From assembly GCA_018110825.1 (NCBI GenBank), contig JAGBCL010000119.1, forward strand, positions 1-63,621: 63,621 bases of DNA, written 5' to 3'. A model generated the notes under the pieces. It searched no databases, was not told the DNA's origin, and was given only the letters and a program-made list of their open reading frames with translations. Position 1 is the first letter of the stretch; every line of letters starts with the position of its first letter. The translations under genes were made by a program, and so were the position numbers. The stretch comes from Oscillospiraceae bacterium (GTDB lineage Bacteria; Bacillota; Clostridia; Oscillospirales; Ruminococcaceae). Positions 24,271 through 32,797 of this stretch are shown here, piece by piece.

Positions 24271-25834
24271 ATTCAGCAGAATTTTTACCCCATACAGTGT
24301 CAAGCCACTTGATTCGTCCCGAAACAAAATCAGCAATGTCACCTGCGGAGTTGATTCTCCAGCTTTCTTCCTCACCAAGGTCGTGTTCAAGCGATACAGT
24401 AACCTCGCAAACCTCAGCAACAACCTTGTTCAGACTGTCATCAGCCTGAAGCTCAGCCCACTTGTCCTTGACAATATCCTGGAACCAGTCCGCATTCATA
24501 AACATAATCAGCCAGAAGTTGGAACGCTCATAGCCGTCATGAACAGGCTTCTGGAATGTACTTGCGTAGTAAGCACCCGAAGAATTCCCCTCATATGACC
24601 AGTTGAAATCCCATGGTGCAAGGAACGTCAGACGTTCATATTTGCTTGTCTCACTGAAATCAACCGCCATAAAGAAACTTCCCGCACCAACATCATAGTT
24701 GTGAACAAGTTCTTCAAGAATAAGCATATTCGCAAGAGAATTTGTGTCAACAACAGCCTCAATAGCTTCCTGAGGAGTTGCGTAAGTTCCCTCAGCGGAA
24801 ATAACATTGTAATCTTCGTCAAACATCATAGGCTTTTTGTTTTCGATTCCTTCATAGCAAATTTCAAAAACACCCTGATAATATTTTTCGATGAAAGCAC
24901 GCTGTTCATCTGAAAAGGTGTCACTCTTAATGGTGAAGCCATCTTCTTCAACAAAACGCTTTTCACCAAGCATATCCGTATATTCAATCTTGCCGTAATC
25001 GAGGAAAAAACAAGGTTCATTCGGGTCCTCGCCGGCATAGTTGTCCATCTCAATCAGATAGCCTATATCCGTGTGTTTTTCATCTTCCTTAGGCTCGTAA
25101 ACATCAACCCTGTCATCAGCCGCCTGAGTGTGCTCACAAAGCAGATAAATTCCCTCAAATTCACCATTTATGTAAAGATTGACATAGGTGCAGTCTGAGC
25201 TGTAATATTCACCATTGAAGATTTCCTTTGCAAGACTCAGTGCCATAAAGTCGGGAACAAGATTCCAGTTTGATTTCAGCAGTACCCAGCTTTTGTATTC
25301 TTTGCCATCATGAAGTCCAAGCATGTTCTGTTTTTCCTTGAACTTTATACGATATGGAAGTACAGTGTCATTTGCGGAGGAATTACCCCTTACCTTTACG
25401 CCGCCCTCAGCAGTAAGTCTGTATTCCTCATCACAGTTGAAAACATCAATTACAGTATCGTTATATACTTCTTTCGAAGCAATTTTTTCACCGTCATAAG
25501 TAAGAATGTGTACAACAGGATAATCTCTTTCTTCACAAATTTCCGCAAAAAGCGGGTCAATCTTTTCAGCAATATCAATGTATTGCTGCATAACAAGCGA
25601 TATTTCATCTTCAACATCTGTCTCGCTTGCAGATTCTGTCGTTTCAATTGTTTCTTCAGCAGAAACAGTAGTTTCCGAGGCAGTTGTAACTGTAGTTACC
25701 GTTTCAGTTTCAGTAGTTTCAGATACTGTTGTTTCAGTAACAGTATTTTCCTGTATAGTATTATTATCACTTGTTCCGCATGAACAAAGCATCAAAGCAA
25801 CTGCAAAAGCAGCCGCAAGCCGTATATATTTCAT
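24269..25834 (-). CDS. CotH-kinase-family lipoprotein
   Basis: A 521-residue secreted lipoprotein. The lipobox is MLCSC and is followed by a low-complexity Thr/Ser/Glu linker (about residues 25-80). The CotH kinase domain begins with GGVKVRGNSS (near 148) and includes FKEKQNMLGLHDGKEYKSWVLL, a central ENDLL-like LLCEHTQAADDRVDVYEP region, and the metal/ATP Asp in APWDFNWSYEGN (near 428). CotH proteins are atypical surface protein kinases; in rumen cocci related domains occur in cellulosome-linked proteins. No dockerin is seen here. Substrates unknown. Confidence 0.85.
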   Translation of the reverse strand: MKYIRLAAAFAVALMLCSCGTSDNNTIQENTVTETTVSETTETETVTTVTTASETTVSAEETIETTESASETDVEDEISLVMQQYIDIAEKIDPLFAEICEERDYPVVHILTYDGEKIASKEVYNDTVIDVFNCDEEYRLTAEGGVKVRGNSSANDTVLPYRIKFKEKQNMLGLHDGKEYKSWVLLKSNWNLVPDFMALSLAKEIFNGEYYSSDCTYVNLYINGEFEGIYLLCEHTQAADDRVDVYEPKEDEKHTDIGYLIEMDNYAGEDPNEPCFFLDYGKIEYTDMLGEKRFVEEDGFTIKSDTFSDEQRAFIEKYYQGVFEICYEGIENKKPMMFDEDYNVISAEGTYATPQEAIEAVVDTNSLANMLILEELVHNYDVGAGSFFMAVDFSETSKYERLTFLAPWDFNWSYEGNSSGAYYASTFQKPVHDGYERSNFWLIMFMNADWFQDIVKDKWAELQADDSLNKVVAEVCEVTVSLEHDLGEEESWRINSAGDIADFVSGRIKWLDTVWGKNSAE

Positions 25835-25866
25835 ATCAGTAAGTCCTTTCGTTTCGATATGCTATA

Positions 25867-25895
25867 ATTATACAATTGTATTTAATTAAGTTCAA
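25867..25895 (-). promoter_or_regulatory. Promoter of the CotH lipoprotein gene
   Basis: On the minus strand TTGAAC (25895-25890), 17 bases, TATAAT (25872-25867). Confidence 0.72.
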
Positions 25896-25917
25896 GACCG
25901 TAAAGCATACTTTATAG

Positions 25918-26604
25918 CTATATTTTTTCAAATAAAATGAATTTCAGATGCCTAAGTCCATCAGGAATACTTCTCAGATGAGATTTAGCATTACGTCCGT
26001 CTTTTCGTAAAGGAACAGCTATCTCTGCAATTCTTGCACCGCTTTTAACAAATCGTGCAATAATTTCCGTAGCAAATTCCATGCCCTCGCATTTAAAGCC
26101 AAGTGCAAGTGCTTTTTTACGTTCAAATCCCCGTATACCGCAATGAAAGTCACCGATTGAAGTCTTGTAACGAATTCTTCCGGCGAGTGATAATGCAGGT
26201 ACACCGAAATATCTGTGGCTGAACGGCATAGCACCTTTTTCAATTCCACCCTTGAAGCGGTTGCCCATAACAAGTCCATATCCCTCGCGAAGCTTGTCAA
26301 CAAACTCATCAATATTGTAGAAATCATAACTCATGTCACAATCTCCCATGATTATGTACTTTCCGTAAGCTGAATTAATACCACCGATGAGAGCGTTTCC
26401 GTATCCTTTTTTTTCAATATGAACAACTCTCGCACCCTTTTTTTCAGCAATTTCCGCAGAACGGTCAGTGCTTCCGTTGTCAGAAATAAGTATTTCCGCG
26501 GAAATACCGCTTTTTTCAATGTAGCGTTTAGCTTCATCAATACAGAACCCGATAGTTTTTTCTTCATTAAGACATGGCATAAGAATGGTAAGTTCAATTT
26601 CCAT
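25918..26604 (-). CDS. Family 2 glycosyltransferase, polyprenyl-phosphate-sugar type
   Basis: A 228-residue GT-A enzyme. It shows MPCLNEEKTIGFCIDEA, SDNGSTDRS and MGDCDMSYDF as the nucleotide-sugar/metal site, and a C-terminal charged end without membrane segments. It resembles dolichol-phosphate mannosyltransferase-like proteins that load a sugar on a lipid carrier. I prefer ATG 26604, 13 bases after AGGAG, over an in-frame TTG that touches the upstream stop. It follows the membrane protein gene directly and both probably serve one surface-glycan step. Confidence 0.85.
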   Translation of the reverse strand: MEIELTILMPCLNEEKTIGFCIDEAKRYIEKSGISAEILISDNGSTDRSAEIAEKKGARVVHIEKKGYGNALIGGINSAYGKYIIMGDCDMSYDFYNIDEFVDKLREGYGLVMGNRFKGGIEKGAMPFSHRYFGVPALSLAGRIRYKTSIGDFHCGIRGFERKKALALGFKCEGMEFATEIIARFVKSGARIAEIAVPLRKDGRNAKSHLRSIPDGLRHLKFILFEKI

Positions 26605-26613
26605 AATTTGCAA

Positions 26614-27900
26614 CTATCTCCTTTTTAAAGTTCTGAAATCAATGTTGTACCAAATAATTGCACAAAAGCAGATAATAACTGTAATCTGAGCACGGTAAGT
26701 AAAAAATTCATGCAAGTAGGAATGATTATTCAGAACAACATATCTTAAATATGGAATTACCGCAAGAACAAGCATTGTGAATGTCAGCTGTTTGTTTTGC
26801 TTGCTTTTTTTGAAAAATAATAATAGACAAATTAAAATCAGTGCAGAAACAATAAGACCAATCAGAATGTTTAATGGAGCAATACGTTCTTTGCCGCCGA
26901 AAAGCGTAGATAAATTCGCAGCAATTGCCGCAGGAATCTGTTTGTATATCGGCATATTAACTTCGTCGATGTTACCGTATAAACGGATTCCCGCCGCAGA
27001 AAAAGCAGAAATGAATTTGTTTTCTCCGCAAACAATACTTGCAGCCGACCATTTTACAACATAAGTCATTATGTAAGAAATTCCCCAGCAAAATCCGCAT
27101 TTTATCATAAGCATCATGTTGTCTTTAAATCTGCCGAGTCTGTTTTCATCGGCCCTTATAATAAATACTATTGCAAGCGGAACAAGAATTGTAATTGTTT
27201 CAACTGTGAGAAAATCGAAAAAAGCAATCATTGCACCTGATACAACAGAAAGTGCAGTAAGAAATATATCGCCTCTTTTTTCAAGCATTATGTACAGCGG
27301 ACAAAGTGCAAAGCAAACAATAAATGCAGGAATATATTCAAGAGAAAGCCTGATATTGTAGAATTGTATTCCTATGAGAGAAATAATAAGAGCCACCGCA
27401 GCAAAATAGTGCTTTTTTGCTACAAGAACAGCAATAGTTGCCGCAATAAGTATCAGTAAAAATGTAAAGCTTATAGTTTTTACACCTTCAGCATCAGTAA
27501 ACAGCATAAGGGGTCTTATAAAAATAACTGACCCATGCCAATATCTTGTGTAATCAGTATTAGGCACAGCACCGTTTAACGACTGATATAATCCCCAGTT
27601 TTCTCCGTAATCCTCACCATCATAATATTTTGTATCAAGTGAGGAATAAACAGGTGAACCGCTTTTAATATTCCACATAATATTAAGGAGAATAACATCA
27701 GCGTAATTATCTGAAATAGCATTATAGCGTCCGCTTTCATCAAATTCAAAAGCTTCTTTGCTGTTATAGGCAAGTGCACTATCCATTAAGTTTCCTTTGA
27801 TTTTTGAGTTGGGTATAAGTGATGATATAATAAGCATTCCCCATAGAACAGCAATAACTGATATAAATACAGCTATGTGGATAAAAATCTTTTTTGTCAT
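26614..27900 (-). CDS. Polytopic membrane protein, possible GT-C-type glycosyltransferase
   Basis: A 428-residue protein with about ten hydrophobic segments. An N-terminal helix is followed by an acidic extracytoplasmic loop of roughly 100 residues (SDNYADVILLNIMWNIKSGS, then a Tyr-rich part), then a membrane core. The single large first loop with acidic residues fits GT-C enzymes that use lipid-linked sugars, and the next gene could make the lipid-linked donor. I do not recognise the family with certainty. It is the first gene of a two-gene operon. Confidence 0.65.
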   Translation of the reverse strand: MTKKIFIHIAVFISVIAVLWGMLIISSLIPNSKIKGNLMDSALAYNSKEAFEFDESGRYNAISDNYADVILLNIMWNIKSGSPVYSSLDTKYYDGEDYGENWGLYQSLNGAVPNTDYTRYWHGSVIFIRPLMLFTDAEGVKTISFTFLLILIAATIAVLVAKKHYFAAVALIISLIGIQFYNIRLSLEYIPAFIVCFALCPLYIMLEKRGDIFLTALSVVSGAMIAFFDFLTVETITILVPLAIVFIIRADENRLGRFKDNMMLMIKCGFCWGISYIMTYVVKWSAASIVCGENKFISAFSAAGIRLYGNIDEVNMPIYKQIPAAIAANLSTLFGGKERIAPLNILIGLIVSALILICLLLFFKKSKQNKQLTFTMLVLAVIPYLRYVVLNNHSYLHEFFTYRAQITVIICFCAIIWYNIDFRTLKRR

Positions 27901-27915
27901 ATAATCATTCCTTTA

Positions 27916-27951
27916 ATAAAAAAAGCTCAAGAGAGCCACACCCTCAAGAGC
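27916..27951 (-). terminator. Terminator of the tRNA-Thr transcript
   Basis: On the minus strand GCTC-TT-GAG pairs with CTC-TT-GAGC (7 pairs, a 2-base internal mismatch) and is followed by seven T residues. Confidence 0.65.
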
Positions 27952-28033
27952 AGAAGAAAAACTGATAAAATCAGTCTTTGCGGCAACCGCATATCTATAC
28001 TGAATAGGTAAGATAATCAGCAAATTGCCTGAT
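27952..28033. other. Spacer between tRNA-Thr and its terminator
   Basis: Part of a 350-base stretch without a protein gene. It holds a small hairpin ACTGAT-AAA-ATCAGT (about 27961-27975) and nothing else I can name. Confidence 0.4.
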
Positions 28034-28109
28034 TGGAGCTAGTGACGTGACTCGAACACGCGACCTGCTCATTACGAATGAGCTGCACTACCAACTGTGC
28101 TACACTAGC
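28034..28109 (-). tRNA. tRNA-Thr (CGT)
   Basis: Acceptor GCTAGTG/CACTAGC, D-arm GCAC/GTGC, anticodon stem GCTCA/TGAGC around TTCGTAA (anticodon CGT), T-loop TTCGAGT and encoded CCA. Confidence 0.95.
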
Positions 28110-28174
28110 ATCTGTAATACTAGTTAATTATATATTTTTTTTTCAAAAAAGTCAATATAAATGTGAAATTTTAT

Positions 28175-28203
28175 TTGAAATTTATGAAATAGTATGCTAT
28201 AAT
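28175..28203 (+). promoter_or_regulatory. Promoter of the signal-peptidase-like gene
   Basis: TTGAAA (28175-28180), 17 bases, TATAAT (28198-28203), followed by a 50-base leader. Confidence 0.75.
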
Positions 28204-28252
28204 GTATAGGTAATATTTTGTTATGTAATTTTTTAGCTTCAGGAGGGCTTTT

Positions 28253-29491
28253 ATGTCACATTCTAAGAAAAAAGTTTCAGCCTTTGCGGTTATTGAGATA
28301 ATTTTTATAATAGTACTCGTGCTTGTTATGATATTGATGCTGGCGTTTAATTTCTTGTTCAGAAATAACAACTCAGCAGCAACAGTTCTGGGATATAGTT
28401 TTTATAACACCAAAGCTGTAAACATGCTTCCGGATTTTCCTGAAAATACGGTTGTAATCGCCAAGGAGTCCGAAATTGCCAACATAAAAGAAAATTCCGT
28501 AATTCTGTGTAATATCGGTGATTATACAACGCTTATCAGAGTTACCCAGATTCAGCAGGAAGCCGATAAAACCTATTATGTTGTAAAATTTGATACATCT
28601 TCAGCAAATGAAACGTTCCGTATCGAATCCGATGCAGTTATTGCAAAGGCAGTATGGCAGATTAACGGTTTCGGTAAATTCCTTGATTTTGCAACATCAA
28701 CAGTCGGCATTATAATTGCAGTAGTTATTCCGCTTATTTTCATAATCTCAATTCAGGTTGCAAGAATACTCAGTATACGCAAACTTGAGGATGAGGCCGA
28801 TGCTTTGGATGATATTGATGATATTATTCAGTCACGCAGAACAGAAGAAGCTGCACCGGTAACACTATCAGAGCCTAAGTTTGTTGAGGATGTTACAGGT
28901 AAAATTCCTTTGGTAAATCGCGAACCTGAACCACCTAAGCCTGATAAGGTTCTTACGGTTGATAACAGGGGACGTGCGGAATATACAGAACGTAAGCCTG
29001 ACGCTGAGAAAAATAATTCTCCATTGTTCTTATATGATTCAATTAAAAAGCCACAGACCTCACGTGAACCTGTTGCAGCAGGAGTAATCCATACAATTTC
29101 CGACGACGATAAGTATATGAATCGTCCTACAAGAATTAATACTGAACTTAAAAAGACAAATGAATTCTTTGAAAAATATGCTCCGAAATCACAGAAGGGT
29201 GATGATGTTGTATTTACACCGCATCTCAGTAATGTTATTCCTGAAAGCATTGCAGCGGTTCAGGATGAAACATCTGCACCGAAAAAATCAAGCTTTGATG
29301 ACAGCGTAAAAGCATATTTTGACAAGAAAACCGAAACTGAACCTGAAGAGGTCAGAGAGGAAGCATATATTCCTGAACAGGCTGTTGTTCCAAAGGAAAC
29401 AATTGCACCGCCTAAAAAGAAGAAAAACAACAAGGCTTTGGCAGAACTTATGAGCATTATCGATGCAGAAGAAAACAAACTGAAGAAATAA
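28253..29491 (+). CDS. Signal-peptidase (SipW/S26)-like membrane protein lacking catalytic residues
   Basis: A 412-residue protein. One membrane helix (about 10-35) leads into a domain that lines up with ER/SipW-type signal peptidases: AVNMLPDFPENTVVIAK, then NSVILCNIGDYTTLIRVTQI, then a second membrane helix (about 150-170). Where active enzymes have S-G-S-M-E-P and T-H-R-V, this one has A-V-N-M-L-P and L-I-R-V, so both catalytic Ser and His appear replaced. A 230-residue charged, Pro-rich cytoplasmic tail follows. A scaffold or inhibitor role is possible. The alignment is by eye. RBS is AGGAGGGC. Confidence 0.55.
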   Translation: MSHSKKKVSAFAVIEIIFIIVLVLVMILMLAFNFLFRNNNSAATVLGYSFYNTKAVNMLPDFPENTVVIAKESEIANIKENSVILCNIGDYTTLIRVTQIQQEADKTYYVVKFDTSSANETFRIESDAVIAKAVWQINGFGKFLDFATSTVGIIIAVVIPLIFIISIQVARILSIRKLEDEADALDDIDDIIQSRRTEEAAPVTLSEPKFVEDVTGKIPLVNREPEPPKPDKVLTVDNRGRAEYTERKPDAEKNNSPLFLYDSIKKPQTSREPVAAGVIHTISDDDKYMNRPTRINTELKKTNEFFEKYAPKSQKGDDVVFTPHLSNVIPESIAAVQDETSAPKKSSFDDSVKAYFDKKTETEPEEVREEAYIPEQAVVPKETIAPPKKKKNNKALAELMSIIDAEENKLKK

Positions 29492-29496
29492 TAAAA

Positions 29497-29525
29497 AAAG
29501 AGGAATGAATAATCATTCCTCTTTT
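29497..29525. terminator. Bidirectional terminator
   Basis: AAAAGAGGAATGA and TCATTCCTCTTTTT pair around ATAA between convergent genes. Confidence 0.88.
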
Positions 29526-30535
29526 TACATTGCTTTGGAGTATGGAATGGATGAACGTGCAACAGTTTTTTTCTGAATGAAGCTGCATGGGATATTAACA
29601 TGATGTACAGCTCTTTTACCATTTATTGCAGCGATTGTAAGTGTAAGCGCCATGTCGCTGAGTGTAGAAATCTTGGTGTCGATATATGCAATTTCAGAAT
29701 GTGAATCGGTGATTTCTCCCGAGGTTTTAATGCCAACAATTGTAATATCCCTTGGAATTTTCAAACCAAGTCTTTCTGCAGCATCAACAGCACTGACAGC
29801 TGTCTTTTCGTCCTGAGTGATGATTGCAGTAATTGAAGGATTACGTTTGAGAGCGGACAGAATCGCATCAACAGGTGAAAGATGAGCAGTGCAATCAGCT
29901 GAACAGAAGTTGTTTCGTCCTAAACCTGAAAGCTTTATGCCGTTTTCAAAAACGCAGGAAATGTTTTTACCATATTCGGTTTTGTCGCTTATACAGTAGA
30001 GAAAATTCTTGTGACCATAATCATCTGCAAGTTTTACAATTGCCTTGGAAACAGCATCTTTTTCGTCAGAACTTATGCAGTGAATATTTTTTCCATTCAT
30101 CTGTGAGTGAATAAGAATAACCGGTCGGCTTGAAGCAGCAAGTGTTATAAATTCGCTGCATTTTGTATCCAGTCCGTTCCCCATGAAAATAAAGCTGCGG
30201 AAATTCTTACTTATGTATTTCTTGATTTCATGAGAACCGTTTTCAACAGCTTCTGCCGCAATTTCAATAACAGTAAAACCATTTTCCGAAAATCTGTCTT
30301 TCATCATTTCTGTTGCAGAACGGTCTCTATAAGCGGAACTAATTACAAGTCCGATAAGTTTAACACGGCTGTCACAATCATTGCCGAATCCGGTAAAACT
30401 GAAATTTATATCATTTTCATTTATTGTATCAATGATTTTCTGTCGGGTGCTTTCTTTAATTTTGTCTCCATTAAGTGCACGGTAGATTGTAGATTTTGAA
30501 ACACCTGTTATTTCAGCAAGCTTTATTACATTCAT
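29525..30535 (-). CDS. LacI-family transcriptional regulator 1
   Basis: A 336-residue regulator. The N-terminal helix-turn-helix is NVIKLAEITGVSKSTIYRAL and is followed by the LacI hinge and a periplasmic-binding-protein-like domain (ITAIITQDEKTAVSAVDAA, IVGIKTSG). ATG 30535 has GGAGG nine bases upstream; an upstream in-frame ATG adds 12 residues but lacks a site. It is divergent from the second LacI gene 590 bases away. Effector and target are unknown; the beta-galactosidase operon is the obvious neighbour. Confidence 0.88.
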   Translation of the reverse strand: MNVIKLAEITGVSKSTIYRALNGDKIKESTRQKIIDTINENDINFSFTGFGNDCDSRVKLIGLVISSAYRDRSATEMMKDRFSENGFTVIEIAAEAVENGSHEIKKYISKNFRSFIFMGNGLDTKCSEFITLAASSRPVILIHSQMNGKNIHCISSDEKDAVSKAIVKLADDYGHKNFLYCISDKTEYGKNISCVFENGIKLSGLGRNNFCSADCTAHLSPVDAILSALKRNPSITAIITQDEKTAVSAVDAAERLGLKIPRDITIVGIKTSGEITDSHSEIAYIDTKISTLSDMALTLTIAAINGKRAVHHVNIPCSFIQKKTVARSSIPYSKAM

Positions 30536-30903
30536 TTTAGTAACCTCCATAATGGAATTATTGTTTAACACACCCGTTTGTAAGATTATTATGTCAATTA
30601 TGCAGAACTAAGAGTTGTTTTATTTAATAGACATTCTGAAATGAAATTAATCATCAGAAAATGTAATTGTTACGATATTATTATAACTGTGTTGATTTTT
30701 TTGTCAATTGAAAATCAAACAAGTGGCATTATGCACAATAATTTCCAATTAATCTTTTATATGTTGCATATGATATGTTATTGATTTAACAAAGAAGTTT
30801 CACGAGTTTGTAAATGTTGCACAAAAAACGTGTGCGATTTATTTGTAGTGTAGAAGAATTTTACTATCTGTTTTGCTTTGTAAGATGAAAATGAAAGATT
30901 TTA

Positions 30904-30917
30904 CGAAAATGTTTTCG
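30904..30917. promoter_or_regulatory. 14-base palindromic operator
   Basis: CGAAAATGTTTTCG is a perfect hexamer inverted repeat with a TG centre. It equals the reverse complement of 12395-12408. Size and AT-rich arms resemble LacI-family operators. It is about 155 bases upstream of the promoter at 31061. Confidence 0.55.
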
Positions 30918-31060
30918 ATAAAAACTTTGAAAATGTAATTGTTTTCGTTCATAAAATATTTAAAATATCAAATTAAATTTACTTAAAATTAAAATTAAAA
31001 ATAAGGTTAAAAATTTGCTGATGAAATTAAATGAATGTAACATTTTTCGTGCAAAAGCTA

Positions 31061-31089
31061 TTGATATTGATGAAAAAATATGTTAGTAT
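31061..31089 (+). promoter_or_regulatory. Promoter of LacI-HAD-GH2 operon
   Basis: TTGATA (31061-31066), 17 bases, TAGTAT (31084-31089), about 37 bases before the LacI start. Confidence 0.6.
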
Positions 31090-31125
31090 TATCTCATTAA
31101 GTAATGCATAAAAAGGAAGTGAAAA

Positions 31126-32133
31126 ATGGTTAAGGAAGTTAAAATGAAGGATATCGCTGAAAAGCTTGGCGTGAGCATAGTTGCCGTATCAAAGGCTTTA
31201 AGCGGTAAATCAGGCGTAAGTGATGAGCTGCGTATGAAAATACGTAAAACAGCAGATGAAATGGGATACCGATATGCAGCTTCACTCAAGCGTAAAGCAG
31301 ACCGAAGCAATAACATAGGTGTAATTGTCGCTGAAAGATATGTGCAGGAGGATTCGTTTTATTTTAAATTCTTCCGCCATATTTCACAGTTGCTTCAGGT
31401 AAGTGACCACTATGCTTTTTTTCAGACCTTATCCCAATCCGCAGAGGATAATGCAATTCTGCCGAAGATATTCTTCCAGCAAAGAGTTGATGGAATAATA
31501 ATGCTTGGCCAGGTATCAAAAAAATACACCCGTGCAATCCTAGATACAAAAATTCCAGTTGTATTTCTGGACTTCTATAACGAGCAGGTTAATACAGACT
31601 GTGTTATTTGCGACAGCTTCTATGCAAGCTATGAAATGACTAATTATCTTATACAAAACGGTCACCGTGATATTGCCTTTGTAGGTAATATTCACGCTAC
31701 AAGCAGCATTCAGGACAGATATCTCGGATACTACAAATCACTTATTGAACATAATATACCTATCCGTGAGCAGTATGTGTTGAGTGACCGTGATTTGGAT
31801 ACGGGTCTGCAAAAGCCGGTTGTTCTGCCCATTGTTATGCCAACTGCATTTGTTTGTAATTGCGACGAAACTGCCTGCATGCTTATTGCACAGCTCAAAC
31901 GTCTTGGGTATCGTGTCCCCGAAGATATTTCAGTAACCGGATTTGATAATTCTGTTTACAGTACAATCAGTGACCCGCATGTAACTACAATTGAAGTAAA
32001 CACAGCATATATGTCGAAACTTGCAGTTGAAGGTCTGCTGCAAAAGATTGAGAAACCCTCATTTTCAATGGGAATGGTGCATGTTAACGGTAAAATAATC
32101 TATAAGGATTCGGTGCGTTCGCTGAATTACTGA
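31126..32133 (+). CDS. LacI-family transcriptional regulator 2
   Basis: A 335-residue regulator with helix-turn-helix KMKDIAEKLGVSIVAVSKALSGKSGV and a ligand-binding domain (GNIHATSSIQDRYLGYYKSL; SVTGFDNSVYSTISDPHVTTIEV). It starts after AAGGAAG. It is the first gene of an operon with a HAD phosphatase and a GH2 beta-galactosidase, so it probably controls the operon in response to a galactoside-derived sugar. The conserved Gln/Ala pattern of the recognition helix differs from regulator 1. Confidence 0.9.
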   Translation: MVKEVKMKDIAEKLGVSIVAVSKALSGKSGVSDELRMKIRKTADEMGYRYAASLKRKADRSNNIGVIVAERYVQEDSFYFKFFRHISQLLQVSDHYAFFQTLSQSAEDNAILPKIFFQQRVDGIIMLGQVSKKYTRAILDTKIPVVFLDFYNEQVNTDCVICDSFYASYEMTNYLIQNGHRDIAFVGNIHATSSIQDRYLGYYKSLIEHNIPIREQYVLSDRDLDTGLQKPVVLPIVMPTAFVCNCDETACMLIAQLKRLGYRVPEDISVTGFDNSVYSTISDPHVTTIEVNTAYMSKLAVEGLLQKIEKPSFSMGMVHVNGKIIYKDSVRSLNY

Positions 32134-32149
32134 AAAGAGGAATGATATT

Positions 32150-32788
32150 ATGAATAAAGGAATAATTTTTGATTTGGACGGAACCCTTTGGGATTCTTCC
32201 GAGCAGGTTGTAACAGCATGGAATATGGCTCTTGCAAAACGTAAGGAAACTGATTTGCAGATAACTGTTGCAGATATGCATGGATATATGGGTAAAACGC
32301 TGGATGCAATTGCAGAGCTGATGATGCCTGAAATTGAACGTACACTCAGACTTGAAATAATGAATGATTGCTGTGAGATGGAGCATGAATATCTGAAAGA
32401 CAACAGCGGAAAACTCTTTCCCAAACTTGAAGAAACACTTAAAAAATTAAGCGAAAGATATAAGCTCATTATTGTCAGCAATTGTCAGGACGGCTACATA
32501 CAAACTTTTTTCCATTGCAACCCACAGCTTGAAAAATATTTTGTGGATTTTGAATGTCCCGGAAGAACAGGCAAAGGAAAAGGGGAAAATATAAAGCTTG
32601 TCGTAGAAAGAAATAATCTTGATAAAGCAATCTATGTGGGAGATACACAAGGGGATTGTGATGCTTCGGATTTTGCAGAAGTCCCATTTGTTCATGCAGC
32701 GTACGGTTTCGGTACAATAAATAAAGAAGTGCCAAAAGTTACAGAATTTGCATCTGTTACGAAAGTTGCAGCTGAATTACTGGGATGA
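32150..32788 (+). CDS. HAD-family phosphatase
   Basis: A 212-residue haloacid-dehalogenase hydrolase. Motif I FDLDGTLWDS holds the nucleophile Asp10 and acid/base Asp12, motif II is VSNC, the Lys precedes GENIKLVVE, and motif IV is YVGDTQGDCDAS. The helical cap between motifs I and II fits phosphoglycolate phosphatase or beta-phosphoglucomutase relatives. It lies 16 bases after the LacI gene and 9 before the GH2 gene; it may remove or move phosphate on a sugar released by the latter. Confidence 0.85.
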   Translation: MNKGIIFDLDGTLWDSSEQVVTAWNMALAKRKETDLQITVADMHGYMGKTLDAIAELMMPEIERTLRLEIMNDCCEMEHEYLKDNSGKLFPKLEETLKKLSERYKLIIVSNCQDGYIQTFFHCNPQLEKYFVDFECPGRTGKGKGENIKLVVERNNLDKAIYVGDTQGDCDASDFAEVPFVHAAYGFGTINKEVPKVTEFASVTKVAAELLG

Positions 32789-32797
32789 GGTGATATT

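Larger units (their letters stand above)
30536..31125. other. AT-rich divergent region between two LacI genes
   Basis: 590 bases with no credible gene. It holds a 14-base palindrome at 30904-30917, a related half-site GTTTTCGTTC near 30941, and a promoter for the rightward LacI gene. No riboswitch is recognised. Confidence 0.5.

Noticed and set aside
31126-32133. Assigning the LacI gene as lacI or galR
   Set aside because: No effector-specific residues can be read and the regulon is unknown, so no symbol is given.
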